A stretch of DNA of 64,000 bases from Planctomycetota bacterium (GCA_016712285.1 JADJRK010000001.1:2604001-2668000), one strand, 5' to 3'. Numbered from the stretch's first letter, positions 20,603-30,214 are shown. Translations and numbers: made by a program. The notes: generated by a model from the letters alone, not told the origin.

Positions 20603-21060
20603 ACAAGGTGACGCCATTCCTGATGTTCAATGACGGGCTGGAAGCTGCGATTGAGTTCTACACCAAGACGTTTCCTGACTCGCGGATTCTGAAGTCGTCG
20701 CGCGACGGCAGCGACGGCCCTGTGCAATCGGCCGAATTCATTGTCGGCGGCCAGCACTTCATGGCCTACGCCGCGGGCCCGTACTTCAAGTTCAGCGAGG
20801 CCTACTCCATGTTCGTGGATTGCGCTGACCAGGCTGAGGTCGATCGCTACTGGGACGCGCTGTTGAAACAAGGCGCCAAGCCGACCCAGTGCGGCTGGAT
20901 CAACGACCCCTGGGGCCTGTCGTGGCAGATCGTGCCCCGAAGGTTCATGGAACTGGTCGGCGACAAGGATCCCAAAAAGGTCCAAGCAGTGATGCAAGCC
21001 ATGCTCAAGATGGTGAAGCTCGATGTGGCCGAACTGGAGCGCGCCTACAACGAAACATAG
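20599..21060 (+). CDS. VOC-family protein (PhnB/3-demethylubiquinone methyltransferase-like)
   Basis: 153-residue vicinal-oxygen-chelate fold protein. 'KVTPFLMFNDGLEAAIEFYTKTF', 'SAEFIVGGQHFMAYAAGP' and 'DPWGLSWQIVPRRFMEL' match the PhnB-like group. These are small metal- or ligand-binding proteins, often of unknown substrate. Its ATG overlaps the TGA of the preceding gene (ATGA). Fourth gene of the ArsR-AHSA1-DUF1801-VOC operon, which ends at the hairpin at 21075-21096. Confidence 0.88.
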   Translation: MNKVTPFLMFNDGLEAAIEFYTKTFPDSRILKSSRDGSDGPVQSAEFIVGGQHFMAYAAGPYFKFSEAYSMFVDCADQAEVDRYWDALLKQGAKPTQCGWINDPWGLSWQIVPRRFMELVGDKDPKKVQAVMQAMLKMVKLDVAELERAYNET

Positions 21061-21074
21061 CCCCTGAAAGCAGA

Positions 21075-21096
21075 ATCCCGGCCTCTCGGCCGGGAT
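21075..21096. terminator. Bidirectional hairpin between VOC gene and ispH
   Basis: Perfect 9-bp stem ATCCCGGCC/GGCCGGGAT around TCTC, 14 bases after the VOC stop and 40 bases after the ispH stop on the other strand. No T-tract. Confidence 0.6.
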
Positions 21097-21136
21097 CAGG
21101 GTGCTTTGCCGTGGCCAGTCCTCGTTCAGGCTTCGT

Positions 21137-22069
21137 TTATGCCTCTACGGGCTGGTTGCTGAAGTGCTCGATCAGCAGGTCGCGGGCCTGGTCAATCAGC
21201 CAGTTCGGCGTGCTTGCGCCGGCCAGAATGCCGATGCGTTTGGCAGCCTTGAGCTTGTCGAAGTCGATGTCAGACGGGCTCTCGATCAACTGCGCCTTTG
21301 CGCCAAAACTCTCCGCGACGATGGCGAGCTTCTTGGTGTTGGAACTGGCATGGCCGCCGATCACGATTACGTGGTCGTTGGCTTTGGCGATGGTCTCGGC
21401 GTCTTCCTGGCGTTCGGTGGTGACGTAGCAGATGGTGTTGAAGACGCGCACCTCCTGCGAACGTGCAAGCAGCGCATTCACGATCTCGTTGACCTTCTTG
21501 AGAATCAGCGTGCTCTGCACCACTACGCCCATGCGGCGCTTGTTCTTTGGAATCTTGTACAGGTCGTCCATGCCCTTGATGACCGTGCCCTCGCCTTTGG
21601 CGTAGGCCAGGATGCTGATCACCTCAGGGTGCTTGGGGTCGCCGATGATTACGACGTAATACTTCTGCTTGTGCAGCAGTTGCGCATAGTTCTGGGTCAC
21701 GCGCACGTACGGGCAGGTCGCGTCTATCACTTCGGCGCCCTTGGCCTTGAATTGTTCCTGCATCTCGGGCGGAACGCCGTGGGTGCGGATGATGACGGTG
21801 CTGCCTGGCCCGGCGCGCTCATCGTCTACGTCTTCGATGTAATCGACGTTGAACTCTTTGCGCAGGTTGTCGATGGTCTGCGGGTTGTGGATCAGCGGCC
21901 CGAACGTGTAGACCGGGTTGTCTTTGGTCTTGGCTGTGGCAACCGTCTGTTCATAGGCGCGGTCCACGCCCCAGCAATAGCCGCTGTGCTTGGCGATGTT
22001 GATCTCGACGGGGCCGGCGCGGTATTGCGTGACTGCGCGCAGGTCGCCGGTGTATTTGTTGTGGCCCAT
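21137..22069 (-). CDS. ispH: 4-hydroxy-3-methylbut-2-enyl diphosphate reductase IspH (LytB)
   Basis: 310 residues, the normal family length. IspH is the last enzyme of the MEP isoprenoid pathway and makes IPP and DMAPP from HMBPP with a [4Fe-4S] cluster. The three cluster Cys are Cys32 (in GYCWGVDRAY), Cys119 (in DATCPYV) and Cys214 (in NTICYVT). 'RTHGVPP' and 'GGHASSNTKKL' are substrate-site motifs. The ATG at 22067-22069 has AAGGACTG directly upstream and is preferred over one 21 bases earlier. The usual Phe after Cys32 is Trp here. Confidence 0.97.
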   Translation of the reverse strand: MGHNKYTGDLRAVTQYRAGPVEINIAKHSGYCWGVDRAYEQTVATAKTKDNPVYTFGPLIHNPQTIDNLRKEFNVDYIEDVDDERAGPGSTVIIRTHGVPPEMQEQFKAKGAEVIDATCPYVRVTQNYAQLLHKQKYYVVIIGDPKHPEVISILAYAKGEGTVIKGMDDLYKIPKNKRRMGVVVQSTLILKKVNEIVNALLARSQEVRVFNTICYVTTERQEDAETIAKANDHVIVIGGHASSNTKKLAIVAESFGAKAQLIESPSDIDFDKLKAAKRIGILAGASTPNWLIDQARDLLIEHFSNQPVEA

Positions 22070-22230
22070 TTCAGTCCTTGTGCCAAACATGCCGGGCCCC
22101 GCAGTCTGCGGCCGCCCCTCACGCCATAGATCGTACCAGAACGCCGTTATACACCACGGTAAATCTGATTTTTCGGGGCTGCGGCGCCCGGCAAATCCAG
22201 ATTGACCCCACTGTAATGCCGCTTTCCTCG

Positions 22231-22261
22231 TTACACCATCGGGGGCCGATTCCTCTATAAT
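22231..22261 (+). promoter_or_regulatory. Promoter with consensus -10 overlapping a start region
   Basis: TATAAT (22256-22261) is a perfect -10 box; TTACAC (22231-22236) is a poor -35 at 19-base spacing. Transcription would start about base 22268, so the ATG at 22269 would be at the very 5' end of the mRNA (leaderless). An ATG at 22260 overlaps the box and is therefore unlikely to be the start. Confidence 0.55.
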
Positions 22262-22268
22262 GAGGCCG

Positions 22269-24107
22269 ATGGCGCTGCGTCTGCATGAGCGTTCGTTTCT
22301 ACTGATTTCCGTGGCGGCTTTGCTGCTTGCGGGCGGGTTCGGCTTTGTGCTGGGACTCACCGGCGGCGGCGTCACCGTGATCCCGGCTGCACAAGGCGAG
22401 CCTGAACCGGCATCCGACCCCAGCAGCGCAAGCAACCGCCCGCGCGCCAACCGCGAGACAGCCGCGAGCAACCGTGCTGGCCCAACACACACCAACAAAA
22501 CCAACCGCGAGCCGGAAAAGCCGGACAAACCTGATATCAACCCCGTCACAAGCGGTGGACCGCGCAAGCTGCCCGCAGGGCGCGTTGACCCCGTGGTCGA
22601 GTCGCCCCAGATTGCGGAAGCGGTGGCCGAGATTGAGGTCACTCTCAAGGACAGCCAGGGGCGCCAGATGCCGTTTGCGCAAGTTGCGCTGGATATCGTG
22701 GCAGGCCCCCTGGGGTGGCAGACGCTGTCTTCAAGCCCCGAGCAATCGCGCGGCCAGCGCGGCGTGTTCGTGTTCAAGTCGCTGTACCCAGGCTCATACC
22801 GTGTGCGCAGCACGGCCGCCAACTACGCGCCCGCCGAGCAGGAGGTGACAATTCATGCCGGCAGCAGCACCGAGCAAGTGGCGCTTGTGCTGACGCCGCT
22901 GGGCAACTGCGCCGTCGAGTTTTACCCGCGCCTCAGCAGCGGCGAGACGCCGCAGGACGTGCTGGTGCAGATCGATGCAAAGGCAGCCAACGATGACGAC
23001 AAGGGCCGCTTCGGTTCGCACCGGCAGACTGCGACCACAGACCCGCGCGGCTTGATCTCACCGACCAGCACGCGCATTCGCGTGGGCCAGGATGGCGCGG
23101 TGAAGATGATTCTGAACATCGGCGTACCGGTGTCGCTGACATTTTCGGCTGCGCATGAGGGCAAGTCGTGGGTCGGCAACAGCAACATTACGCCCGAAGG
23201 CATTGGCATGAAGGTCGACGTGACGCTGAACCAGAGCAGCGACACCGACAACCCGCTGCTGGCGGGCGCGGGCGGCACGGTCAGCCTGACCGTGATCTTG
23301 ACCGTAGACGGCAGTGCCGAGCGCGAATTCACGCGCGTGAACCTGCGCGCGCGGCCCGACGATTTCGCCTACCGCCAGCCGACCAGCAGCAGCGGCAACC
23401 GCTTTCTTTGGGACAACCTTGCGGCCGGGCGCTGGTACATCGTGGCCGAGGCGCGCGACGTGCATGCGCCGTTTGTGACGCAGATTGAGGTGACGGAAAG
23501 CGGCGAACAGCAACTGGACATTCGCACCGGTCACCTGCGCGTGAACGCCCAGCGCGAGCCCGGCAGCCCCGACCCCGAAGGCGACGCGCTATACCGCGTG
23601 CGCCTGCGGCCGATGGGATCAGGAACGCTGGAGCGGACCTTCAACGGCAACCTGAAGGGCAAGCAGAGCGACTACATCGACTTCTTTGTGCCCGCCGGGG
23701 ACTTTGACGTGCACGTGGATTCGCCCGAGCAGTCTGCCCCGCTGGTGGCCGAGCCCACTTCGCGCCCGCTGAAGATGACAGCCGGGGGCAACGTGACGCT
23801 CGAATACGTGCTGCGCGCGGCAGTGACACTGACATTCCGCTGCGTGAACGGCGCCGGTGTGCCCGTGCCCAACGCCGAGTTCCTGGTTACGTTTCATGCG
23901 GCCGGTGCGGTACCGGACAGCGAGAAAGCCAATGTGCGCAAGGGCGGCAGCGATGGCATGTGCAAGCTGCCAAGCGCGCCCTACGGCGCGGTATATGTGA
24001 TGATCTGGACGACAAGCGATGACTGGAACAACCCTGACCGGGTGTTCCAGCTTGATCTGCCCGCCTTCGGCATCAAGGACCTGGGCAACGTGGTGGTCGC
24101 TCCGTGA
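22269..24107 (+). CDS. Membrane-anchored periplasmic beta-sandwich (carboxypeptidase-regulatory-like) protein
   Basis: 612 residues, not recognised as a named family. An N-terminal helix (~11-33, uncleaved or signal) is followed by a Pro/Asn/Arg/Glu-rich linker to ~115. The remainder is beta-rich with repeated carboxypeptidase-regulatory-like (CarboxypepD_reg) segments such as 'GVFVFKSLYPGSYRVRSTAANY' in shortened form, and 'FLWDNLAAGRWYIVAEA'. It probably sits outside the cytoplasmic membrane and binds protein or glycan. The TATAAT box places the start at 22269. It ends 3 bases from the convergent secreted protein. Confidence 0.7.
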   Translation: MALRLHERSFLLISVAALLLAGGFGFVLGLTGGGVTVIPAAQGEPEPASDPSSASNRPRANRETAASNRAGPTHTNKTNREPEKPDKPDINPVTSGGPRKLPAGRVDPVVESPQIAEAVAEIEVTLKDSQGRQMPFAQVALDIVAGPLGWQTLSSSPEQSRGQRGVFVFKSLYPGSYRVRSTAANYAPAEQEVTIHAGSSTEQVALVLTPLGNCAVEFYPRLSSGETPQDVLVQIDAKAANDDDKGRFGSHRQTATTDPRGLISPTSTRIRVGQDGAVKMILNIGVPVSLTFSAAHEGKSWVGNSNITPEGIGMKVDVTLNQSSDTDNPLLAGAGGTVSLTVILTVDGSAEREFTRVNLRARPDDFAYRQPTSSSGNRFLWDNLAAGRWYIVAEARDVHAPFVTQIEVTESGEQQLDIRTGHLRVNAQREPGSPDPEGDALYRVRLRPMGSGTLERTFNGNLKGKQSDYIDFFVPAGDFDVHVDSPEQSAPLVAEPTSRPLKMTAGGNVTLEYVLRAAVTLTFRCVNGAGVPVPNAEFLVTFHAAGAVPDSEKANVRKGGSDGMCKLPSAPYGAVYVMIWTTSDDWNNPDRVFQLDLPAFGIKDLGNVVVAP

Positions 24108-24110
24108 ACG

Positions 24111-25712
24111 CTAGCGATTCTGGAAGCGCGGCTTGGGATCGACCTTGGCCGCCTCGGGCTCGTTGCTGTCGGGGTTCTCTTCGCTGATCAGCAGCACGCC
24201 CTCTTTGCTGCATCGAAACTCGCCGGTGTTCTTGCCGGTCTCGGTCAGTTGCAATTCCCGGCTGACGCCGCCCAAGGTCAGCCTCACCGTTACGGTATCC
24301 ACGCGGTCAGTGTTCTTGTCTTTCGCAAGCTTCAGCACAATCCACACGCGCCCGCCGGCTTCGCCCGACACAATCTTGTTCAGCACGACAGCCGAGATCG
24401 GCTTGAACTCTTTGTCGCAGAAGTTGAGGCCTGTCGTGACCACCAGGTCCTTGGGTTCAGAGGCAAGGGTGCCGGGTGTGCCCTCGGTTTTCGCAGGCAA
24501 AGTGCCCGGCGCGATGCTGCCTGTTCCGCCATTGCCGGCCCCAGGGCCCGATGCCCCCGGAACCGCCCTGGCCGGGACTCCTGCCGGTGCGGCACCCTGC
24601 GGGCCGCCGGCCGGCTGTTCCTGCGCCACGCGACCGATGGCGGGCGGCGGCACCGAGTTCTGGCCTTTGTTCTCGACCTGTCCGGGACGCGCCGTCGGCG
24701 CCGCAGGATTGCCCGCCTGGTTGTTGCGGTTGTTGCGTTCACGGCGCGAGGTGTCACCCGAGTTGCGGGAACTCCCCCCGGGCAGGTTGGAATTGTCGAT
24801 CTGGCCGGCCGGAGGCGGCGCGTCGGTCGAGCCGCTGGGTTGTGAGCCGGTGTCGGCTGGTGGCTCGGTCACGTCGTTGCTGCCCTCGATCGTGGTCTTG
24901 GCAGTGAACGCGTTGACGACCAGCGCGGACTGGTTGGAAAGCGCGCCGCCGGTGACCTCACAGGCAAGATCGCCCTCCACGCCGCCGGCCGGCGTGAACA
25001 GCGCCGTCATGTACTTGATGCCGGCCACGCGCACGGACACATCGTCCTGCGCAGCGTTGCCGATGCTGAAGGTGAACACCGTGTTGGCGGTCTCGAGCTT
25101 GGGCGTGTTGATGTCGGCGCCGCCGCCATCCGGCACCGGCGCCTCACTGAACGTGGTGCCCGTGGGCGCGGTGATGCGCACGGTGCCGGTAATGCGCCCG
25201 CTGATAACGATGGTGCCGGCCTTCTGGACCTCCTGCACGTTGACTCGCACGAGCAGCACTTCTTCGACCGAGAGTTTGGCCTGGCTGCCGGTCACCGGCT
25301 GCGGCCCGGCGACGCCAAGTGTGCCGCGCAGCGTCTTGAGCACCGTGCTGCCGTTTACGCCGAACAACTCGACCTTGACCTCGATGGTTCCGAAGGCGTT
25401 GTCTTCAATGTTGAGCCGACATTCGGCTTCGTTCTGGTTCAGGATAATGAAGCTGCCTGGTACGAGCATTGCACCTGCCGAAAGCTTGACGTTGGGCAGC
25501 TTGCTGCTGCTGTTGGAGAACCCCGACGCCGTGGTGGCGATCAGCCGAATCGCCACGTTCTTCGCGCCGCTGGGCAATGTGCCCGGTTCAATCACGAACG
25601 ATTCTTTGGAAGCCGATGCCGGCGGGGCGGTCTGGGCGGCAAGCGCGGGGCAAAGTACCGCCGCGGCAATCAGCAACCACATGAGCATGCTCGTCCGAAC
25701 GGTGATCGTCAT
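24111..25712 (-). CDS. Secreted protein of unknown function with Pro/Gly/Asn-rich linker
   Basis: 533 residues; signal peptide (helix ~7-25, cut after ALAAQ). A first domain (~30-270) is beta-rich and reads like a cohesin/transthyretin-type fold ('VRVNVQEVQKAGTIVISGRITG'). A long low-complexity linker (~280-400) rich in Pro, Gly, Asn and Ser follows, then a C-terminal domain (~405-520) with 'GEAGGRVWIVLKLAKD'. I do not recognise the family. GGAGAG precedes the ATG. It starts 3 bases after the stop of the CNNM-type membrane protein, so the two are likely translated together and may form a membrane/periplasm pair. Confidence 0.7.
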   Translation of the reverse strand: MTITVRTSMLMWLLIAAAVLCPALAAQTAPPASASKESFVIEPGTLPSGAKNVAIRLIATTASGFSNSSSKLPNVKLSAGAMLVPGSFIILNQNEAECRLNIEDNAFGTIEVKVELFGVNGSTVLKTLRGTLGVAGPQPVTGSQAKLSVEEVLLVRVNVQEVQKAGTIVISGRITGTVRITAPTGTTFSEAPVPDGGGADINTPKLETANTVFTFSIGNAAQDDVSVRVAGIKYMTALFTPAGGVEGDLACEVTGGALSNQSALVVNAFTAKTTIEGSNDVTEPPADTGSQPSGSTDAPPPAGQIDNSNLPGGSSRNSGDTSRRERNNRNNQAGNPAAPTARPGQVENKGQNSVPPPAIGRVAQEQPAGGPQGAAPAGVPARAVPGASGPGAGNGGTGSIAPGTLPAKTEGTPGTLASEPKDLVVTTGLNFCDKEFKPISAVVLNKIVSGEAGGRVWIVLKLAKDKNTDRVDTVTVRLTLGGVSRELQLTETGKNTGEFRCSKEGVLLISEENPDSNEPEAAKVDPKPRFQNR

Positions 25713-25715
25713 GGC

Positions 25716-27134
25716 TCACTCTCCGTCTTTCCTGCCCGCCGGCTCTGGCGATGTGTCGTCCTGCGCAGCCGGGGCGATCTTGTCGGTTGCCCTCAGCACG
25801 CCGGTCTGGCGCGCTGCCTTGCGCCGGGCACTCATCTCTGCCTCTGCGGCTTCTGCTTCCTGCTGTGAAAGCACACGAATCCGCACGCGTTTGACACGGT
25901 GGCCCCCCACGCGCGAAGCCGTGATCTCTAACCCATGATACGTCGTTGTGTCGCCTTCAGACGGGATATTCCCGAATGCCTTCAGGGCCAACCCGGCGGC
26001 GGTGTCGAAGCCTTCGAGTACTTCCGGGGCAAGGTTTACGCCAAGCCGGGCCATCAGCCGCTCGTCGGTTACGCGCCCGTCTACTTCCCAGGTGACACTG
26101 TCGATGCGCTCAAAGGGCGTTTCAATCACGTCGTATTCGTCGTCGATGCGCCCGACCAGCATCTCGACCACGTCTTCGAGGGTGATCAACCCGGCTGTGC
26201 CGCCATATTCATCCAGCGCAATCGCCATGTGAGTGCGCTGCGCGCGCATCTCGCTGAGCAGGTCTCCGATGAACATGGAGGATGGCACGAACAGTGGCTT
26301 GTGCAGGTAGTTGACGACATCGAAGCCGCGGCCGGCGCCCGGGTCGTGCCGGAAGAACTCTTTGAAGTTGAGCACACCGACAATGTCGTCCAAGTCGCCC
26401 GAGTACATGGGAATGCGTGTGAACGCGGTTTTCTGGAAAAAGGCGCGAATCTCTTCCAGCGAAGCGCGCACCTCCATGGCTTGAATGTCGATGCGCGGCA
26501 GCATGATCTCGCGCACGCGCGTGTCGTTCAGCTGGCTGGCGCGCTGGATCAACGCTTGTTCCATGCTGTCGATCACGCCTGCTTCGGCGGACAGGCTTGC
26601 CAGCGCGTGGATTTCACGAACGTCGAAGATGTCCTGCGCGCCAGGCTTCTCGCCCATCAGGCGCAGCGCCGTGTTGCTCAACAGGCTCAGCACGCGCGTG
26701 GCGGGCGCGGTGACAAACATCAGCGCAGCGACGGGGTAGGCAGACGCCAGCGCCCAACGCACGCGAATTGCAACGGCAATGGACTTGGGCAGCACTTCGC
26801 CGAACGCCAACAGAAAGATCACCGCCAGCAACGAGGCCAGAATCGGGCCGGCCCAGTGGGGCAAAAGCGTGCCGCCCTGGATCATGCCGTCAAAGACGAC
26901 CGTGGCATACACGGCAAGCACGGTGTTGACGATGTTGTTGGCGACAAGCAGGGCCGCGATCACACGGCCTTTGTGGGTAAGCAGCTTGCGCAGGCGGGCC
27001 GCGCGGGAGTCGCCATCATTGGCAAGCTGGGCAAGAGTAGCGTCGGAAACGGCAGTCAGCGCTGTCTCAGTGCCGGAGACCAGCCCCGACAGAGTGAGCA
27101 GAACAAGAAAGATGAGCGCTGATAAGGGGTCCAC
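25716..27134 (-). CDS. CNNM/HlyC-CorC-type transporter (DUF21-CBS-CBS-CorC_HlyC)
   Basis: 472-residue inner-membrane protein. The DUF21 domain (residues ~1-185) holds four hydrophobic segments including 'VSGTETALTAVSDATL' and 'FGEVLPKSIAVAI'. A CBS pair follows (~200-325; 'REIMLPRIDIQAMEV', 'HMAIALDEYGGTAGLITLEDV') and then the CorC_HlyC domain (~340-425). Family members export or sense Mg2+/Co2+ at the cytoplasmic membrane. The start appears to be a GTG (27132-27134). The C-terminal ~45 residues are an extra Ala/Arg/Glu-rich tail. Downstream partner is a secreted protein only 3 bases away; upstream is the FHA kinase. Confidence 0.9.
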   Translation of the reverse strand: MDPLSALIFLVLLTLSGLVSGTETALTAVSDATLAQLANDGDSRAARLRKLLTHKGRVIAALLVANNIVNTVLAVYATVVFDGMIQGGTLLPHWAGPILASLLAVIFLLAFGEVLPKSIAVAIRVRWALASAYPVAALMFVTAPATRVLSLLSNTALRLMGEKPGAQDIFDVREIHALASLSAEAGVIDSMEQALIQRASQLNDTRVREIMLPRIDIQAMEVRASLEEIRAFFQKTAFTRIPMYSGDLDDIVGVLNFKEFFRHDPGAGRGFDVVNYLHKPLFVPSSMFIGDLLSEMRAQRTHMAIALDEYGGTAGLITLEDVVEMLVGRIDDEYDVIETPFERIDSVTWEVDGRVTDERLMARLGVNLAPEVLEGFDTAAGLALKAFGNIPSEGDTTTYHGLEITASRVGGHRVKRVRIRVLSQQEAEAAEAEMSARRKAARQTGVLRATDKIAPAAQDDTSPEPAGRKDGE

Positions 27135-27229
27135 GTCCCGCCGTTCATTCCGCCGACAGCACGGAAGCGATTCAACTGCAATGCCAAAATAACAGCCGGC
27201 CTGCGCCGGGATGCATCACGCGCGCGGGC

Positions 27230-30079
27230 CTATTTCCGGCCCTTGGCGGCCCGCGTGTCTTTGAACTCGGACTCAAGGCGCTTGATCAGGTCGTTGGCTG
27301 CCTTCTGGTCGCCCGCAAGGCCGGCAATGTCGGCCCGGGCAAGCAGGTGCCACGCGTAGTACTCGCGCAGAAGCGGATGAAAGCGGTTGCCGACGGGGAT
27401 CTTGCCGGCCCACGCGTATTCGATGAACGGAAAAGAAGGCTCGTAAGCTTCCATGTCCATCATCCACGCGAACACGCCCAGGATCGCCGGAGGGCCAGAC
27501 GGTGTCGCCTTCAGCAACTGCTGCTTGAAGCCCTCGTCGGCCTTGAACAGGTGCTCGATTGCCTGTGCCAGCACCAGCCGCTTGGCGCGCGTGTTAAATT
27601 CGCCGGCGCTGAACGACTTGATTTCGCTGCCTTGCACGGCTTGCAGCTTCCACTGCACGTCCTGCACGGTGCCTTCAACGACCATGATGATCGGTGTTTC
27701 GCCGCCGCCCAGCAGCGCCGCCACGTCGGTGGGCCACGGCGTTGCTTTCAGGATACCGGTCTTCTGCTTGGGCAGCGCGGGCAGCGACGCTGCAAGAATC
27801 TGCAGCGACTCGAAGATGAGCTTCGTCTGGTCCAGGCGCAGCTGGATATCGTCGCGCAGCGCCTTGAACCGTTCGCTGCTGCCGTACGTGATGAAGTCGG
27901 GGTCGCTCAACTTGAAGTTGTCCATCGCGTCATTGGCGGCTTTGAAGTTGCCGTTCGCCACATTCTGGCGGGACGCATTCAATGCGGCGTTCAGCTTTTC
28001 ACCCGAGCGTTTGGCAGCCTCGTCAAGCCGCAGGCGCTCCTCGCGGTCGGCCTCGGTGGTCAGGTCTTTGGCCTTCTTCTCAAGGCGAGCCGCGAGTTCG
28101 CCGAGGCGCTTCTTGCCGTTGGATTCGTCGCACGTCTCTTCGGTGTCACGCACGCGCTTGGCGATGCCCTGCAGTGTCGCCACGCGCAGCAGAATCTCCT
28201 GCTTGTCGGCTTCCCGTTCTTCGCGCTCGATGCGCTGCACAAACTCGCGCAAAACGGTGTCACAGCGCGTCTTGTAGGTGGCCTGCAGAAAGTCGTCAAA
28301 CTGCTTGACCAACTGGGTGATCTTTTCGTCCTTGTTGTCTTTCCACTTGGTGACGTATGCGGCGATCGGCTCTTTGGCGCCCTCGAACTTGAAGTCCTCG
28401 ATCAACGCCATCACCTCACGCCAGACATCTTCGTACTCGGCCTGCGCGGACGCAAAGCCTTCCAGCATCTCCATGCGCTTGGCCCAGATTTTGTCGCGCA
28501 GGTCCTGCAACTGCTTCAGCAGGTCGGCGCTGGCTTTTGTCTTTTGCTCTTTCAGCACCTGGTCGATGCGTTCGATATCCTTGTCCAACTCCTCGGGCCT
28601 GCCGGGCGGGTTCTCAAGCAGGTACCGCGCGATGTTGATGCGCTCTTCCACCTTCTTGTTCGCTGCCACCACTTCGGGCGATTGTGTCGGGTCGCTGTTC
28701 GCCGGCGGCGTGTTCGACGGATTGTTCACGCCACTGATGGGTTCGCTGTTGTTGTTTTCAAGCGGATCGGACCCGCCGAACAATACAAACGCGATGCTGA
28801 TCACGGCCGCCAGCACTGCCGCTGCCGCCGCAATGCCCGCAATGGCGATGCTGCGCCTGCTTTTTTGCTCGGCGATGCGTTGGGACTGGTCGGGTGAAAG
28901 TGCCGTGACGCGGTTGGCAAAGGCGCTTCCGTCGCTGGCAGATTTGCGCGCCGAAAGGTTTTCGAAGTCGGCGAGGTCGCTGGAAATCTCGCTTGCGTGC
29001 TGGTAGCGCTCTGCCGGGTTCTTGATCAGCATGCGGTCAATGATGCGCTTGATGCCTTCAGGGCAGTCGGGCACCCAGTCGGTGATCGGCGGGTGCTGCT
29101 CACGCACCTGCTTCTTCAAGATCTCTTTAACCGTTGAGCCCGTGAACATCGTCTTGCCGCTGAGCATGCGGTACAGCGTCGCACCCAGCGCGTAGATGTC
29201 GGCGCGGTGGTCGATCGGCTTGCCCATGGCCTGTTCGGGCGCGATGTAATGCGGTGTGCCAAACACGCCGTCCTGCTCGGCCTGCAGCTCGACCGTGCTC
29301 ATTGCCAGCCCCAGGTCGCCGAGCTTGACGGTCAGGTCCTCCATGACCATGAGGTTGTCGGGCTTGATATCGCGATGGACCAGGCCCTTGCGTTCTGCGT
29401 AATCGAGCGCCGAGCACGCATCGCGAATGATTTTGACGGCACGCGGCAGCGGGATCTGGCGAATCGCCTGCAACTCTTCCAGCACGCTGCCTTTGGCGGC
29501 ATATTCCATGCTGAAGAAGTAGTTGCCCTCTTCGTCGCCGACGTCATAGACCTGGATGATGTTGGGGTGGTTCAAACCGCCCGCGGCGCGGGCTTCCTTC
29601 ACGAACATCTCGCAGAACTTTTCGTCTTTCACCAGGTCCTGCGACAGCACTTTCAGCGCAACCGTGCGCCCCAGGCTGAGTTGCGTGGCCTTGTACACCG
29701 TGCCCATGGCGCCGCGGCCCAGACGTTCCTCAATGCGGTAGCCGCCCACCGCGTGCCCGATCAAGCCGCCCTTTTTGTCGGTCTGTTCGTCGGGCAGCCA
29801 TGACAGCAGAGTTTCACCAACCTGGATGCTGTCGCCGAACTGCAGCTTGTGTGCGCCCTCGGCCTTGCGTCCGTTGACCAGGGTGCCGTTGGCGCTTTGC
29901 AGGTCCTTGAGGCCGAAAATGCTGCCTTTGCTGGCGATCAGGAAGTGGCGCCGCGATGCCATGTTGTCGGAAAGCTGCAGGTCGGCCGCCTTATCGCGGC
30001 CGGCAACGACCTGCTGCCCCGTGGCGACGGAGACGGCTTTGCCGCGGTCAGGCCCTTTTTCGACTAACAGGCGTGGCAT
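27230..30079 (-). CDS. FHA-domain Ser/Thr protein kinase, membrane-anchored
   Basis: 949 residues. An N-terminal FHA domain (~1-95, 'SRRHFLIASKGSIFGLKDL' and 'NGTLVNG') reads phosphothreonine. A Hanks-type kinase (~112-370) has Gly loop GRGAMGTVYKA, Lys143 (VALKVL), the HRDIKPDN loop with Asp237, and DLG instead of DFG. A transmembrane helix (~408-434) separates it from a ~500-residue outer part rich in charged helices. FHA in front of the kinase on the same chain suggests phosphorylation-dependent self or partner recognition. GAGGAC precedes the ATG. A perfect palindrome at 30112-30129 lies just upstream. Confidence 0.93.
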   Translation of the reverse strand: MPRLLVEKGPDRGKAVSVATGQQVVAGRDKAADLQLSDNMASRRHFLIASKGSIFGLKDLQSANGTLVNGRKAEGAHKLQFGDSIQVGETLLSWLPDEQTDKKGGLIGHAVGGYRIEERLGRGAMGTVYKATQLSLGRTVALKVLSQDLVKDEKFCEMFVKEARAAGGLNHPNIIQVYDVGDEEGNYFFSMEYAAKGSVLEELQAIRQIPLPRAVKIIRDACSALDYAERKGLVHRDIKPDNLMVMEDLTVKLGDLGLAMSTVELQAEQDGVFGTPHYIAPEQAMGKPIDHRADIYALGATLYRMLSGKTMFTGSTVKEILKKQVREQHPPITDWVPDCPEGIKRIIDRMLIKNPAERYQHASEISSDLADFENLSARKSASDGSAFANRVTALSPDQSQRIAEQKSRRSIAIAGIAAAAAVLAAVISIAFVLFGGSDPLENNNSEPISGVNNPSNTPPANSDPTQSPEVVAANKKVEERINIARYLLENPPGRPEELDKDIERIDQVLKEQKTKASADLLKQLQDLRDKIWAKRMEMLEGFASAQAEYEDVWREVMALIEDFKFEGAKEPIAAYVTKWKDNKDEKITQLVKQFDDFLQATYKTRCDTVLREFVQRIEREEREADKQEILLRVATLQGIAKRVRDTEETCDESNGKKRLGELAARLEKKAKDLTTEADREERLRLDEAAKRSGEKLNAALNASRQNVANGNFKAANDAMDNFKLSDPDFITYGSSERFKALRDDIQLRLDQTKLIFESLQILAASLPALPKQKTGILKATPWPTDVAALLGGGETPIIMVVEGTVQDVQWKLQAVQGSEIKSFSAGEFNTRAKRLVLAQAIEHLFKADEGFKQQLLKATPSGPPAILGVFAWMMDMEAYEPSFPFIEYAWAGKIPVGNRFHPLLREYYAWHLLARADIAGLAGDQKAANDLIKRLESEFKDTRAAKGRK

Positions 30080-30111
30080 GTGTCCTCAGCCCCGGAGCGC
30101 AAACAACCCCA

Positions 30112-30129
30112 TGACGGCAAATGCCGTCA
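30112..30129. promoter_or_regulatory. Perfect 18-base palindrome upstream of the FHA kinase
   Basis: TGACGGCAAATGCCGTCA is a perfect dyad (8-base arms, AA centre), 33 bases upstream of the kinase ATG and 86 bases after the methylase stop. The tiny centre favours a dimeric DNA-binding protein site over a terminator, though a 6-bp stem with a 6-base loop can form. Confidence 0.5.
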
Positions 30130-30214
30130 CCAGGGGGAAATGCGCCATCAATCTGCAAGTATCTATGCAATGTGTGCTTAGGTCAACGCGTCGCTGTCCG
30201 CCTGAGGGCTTGAT

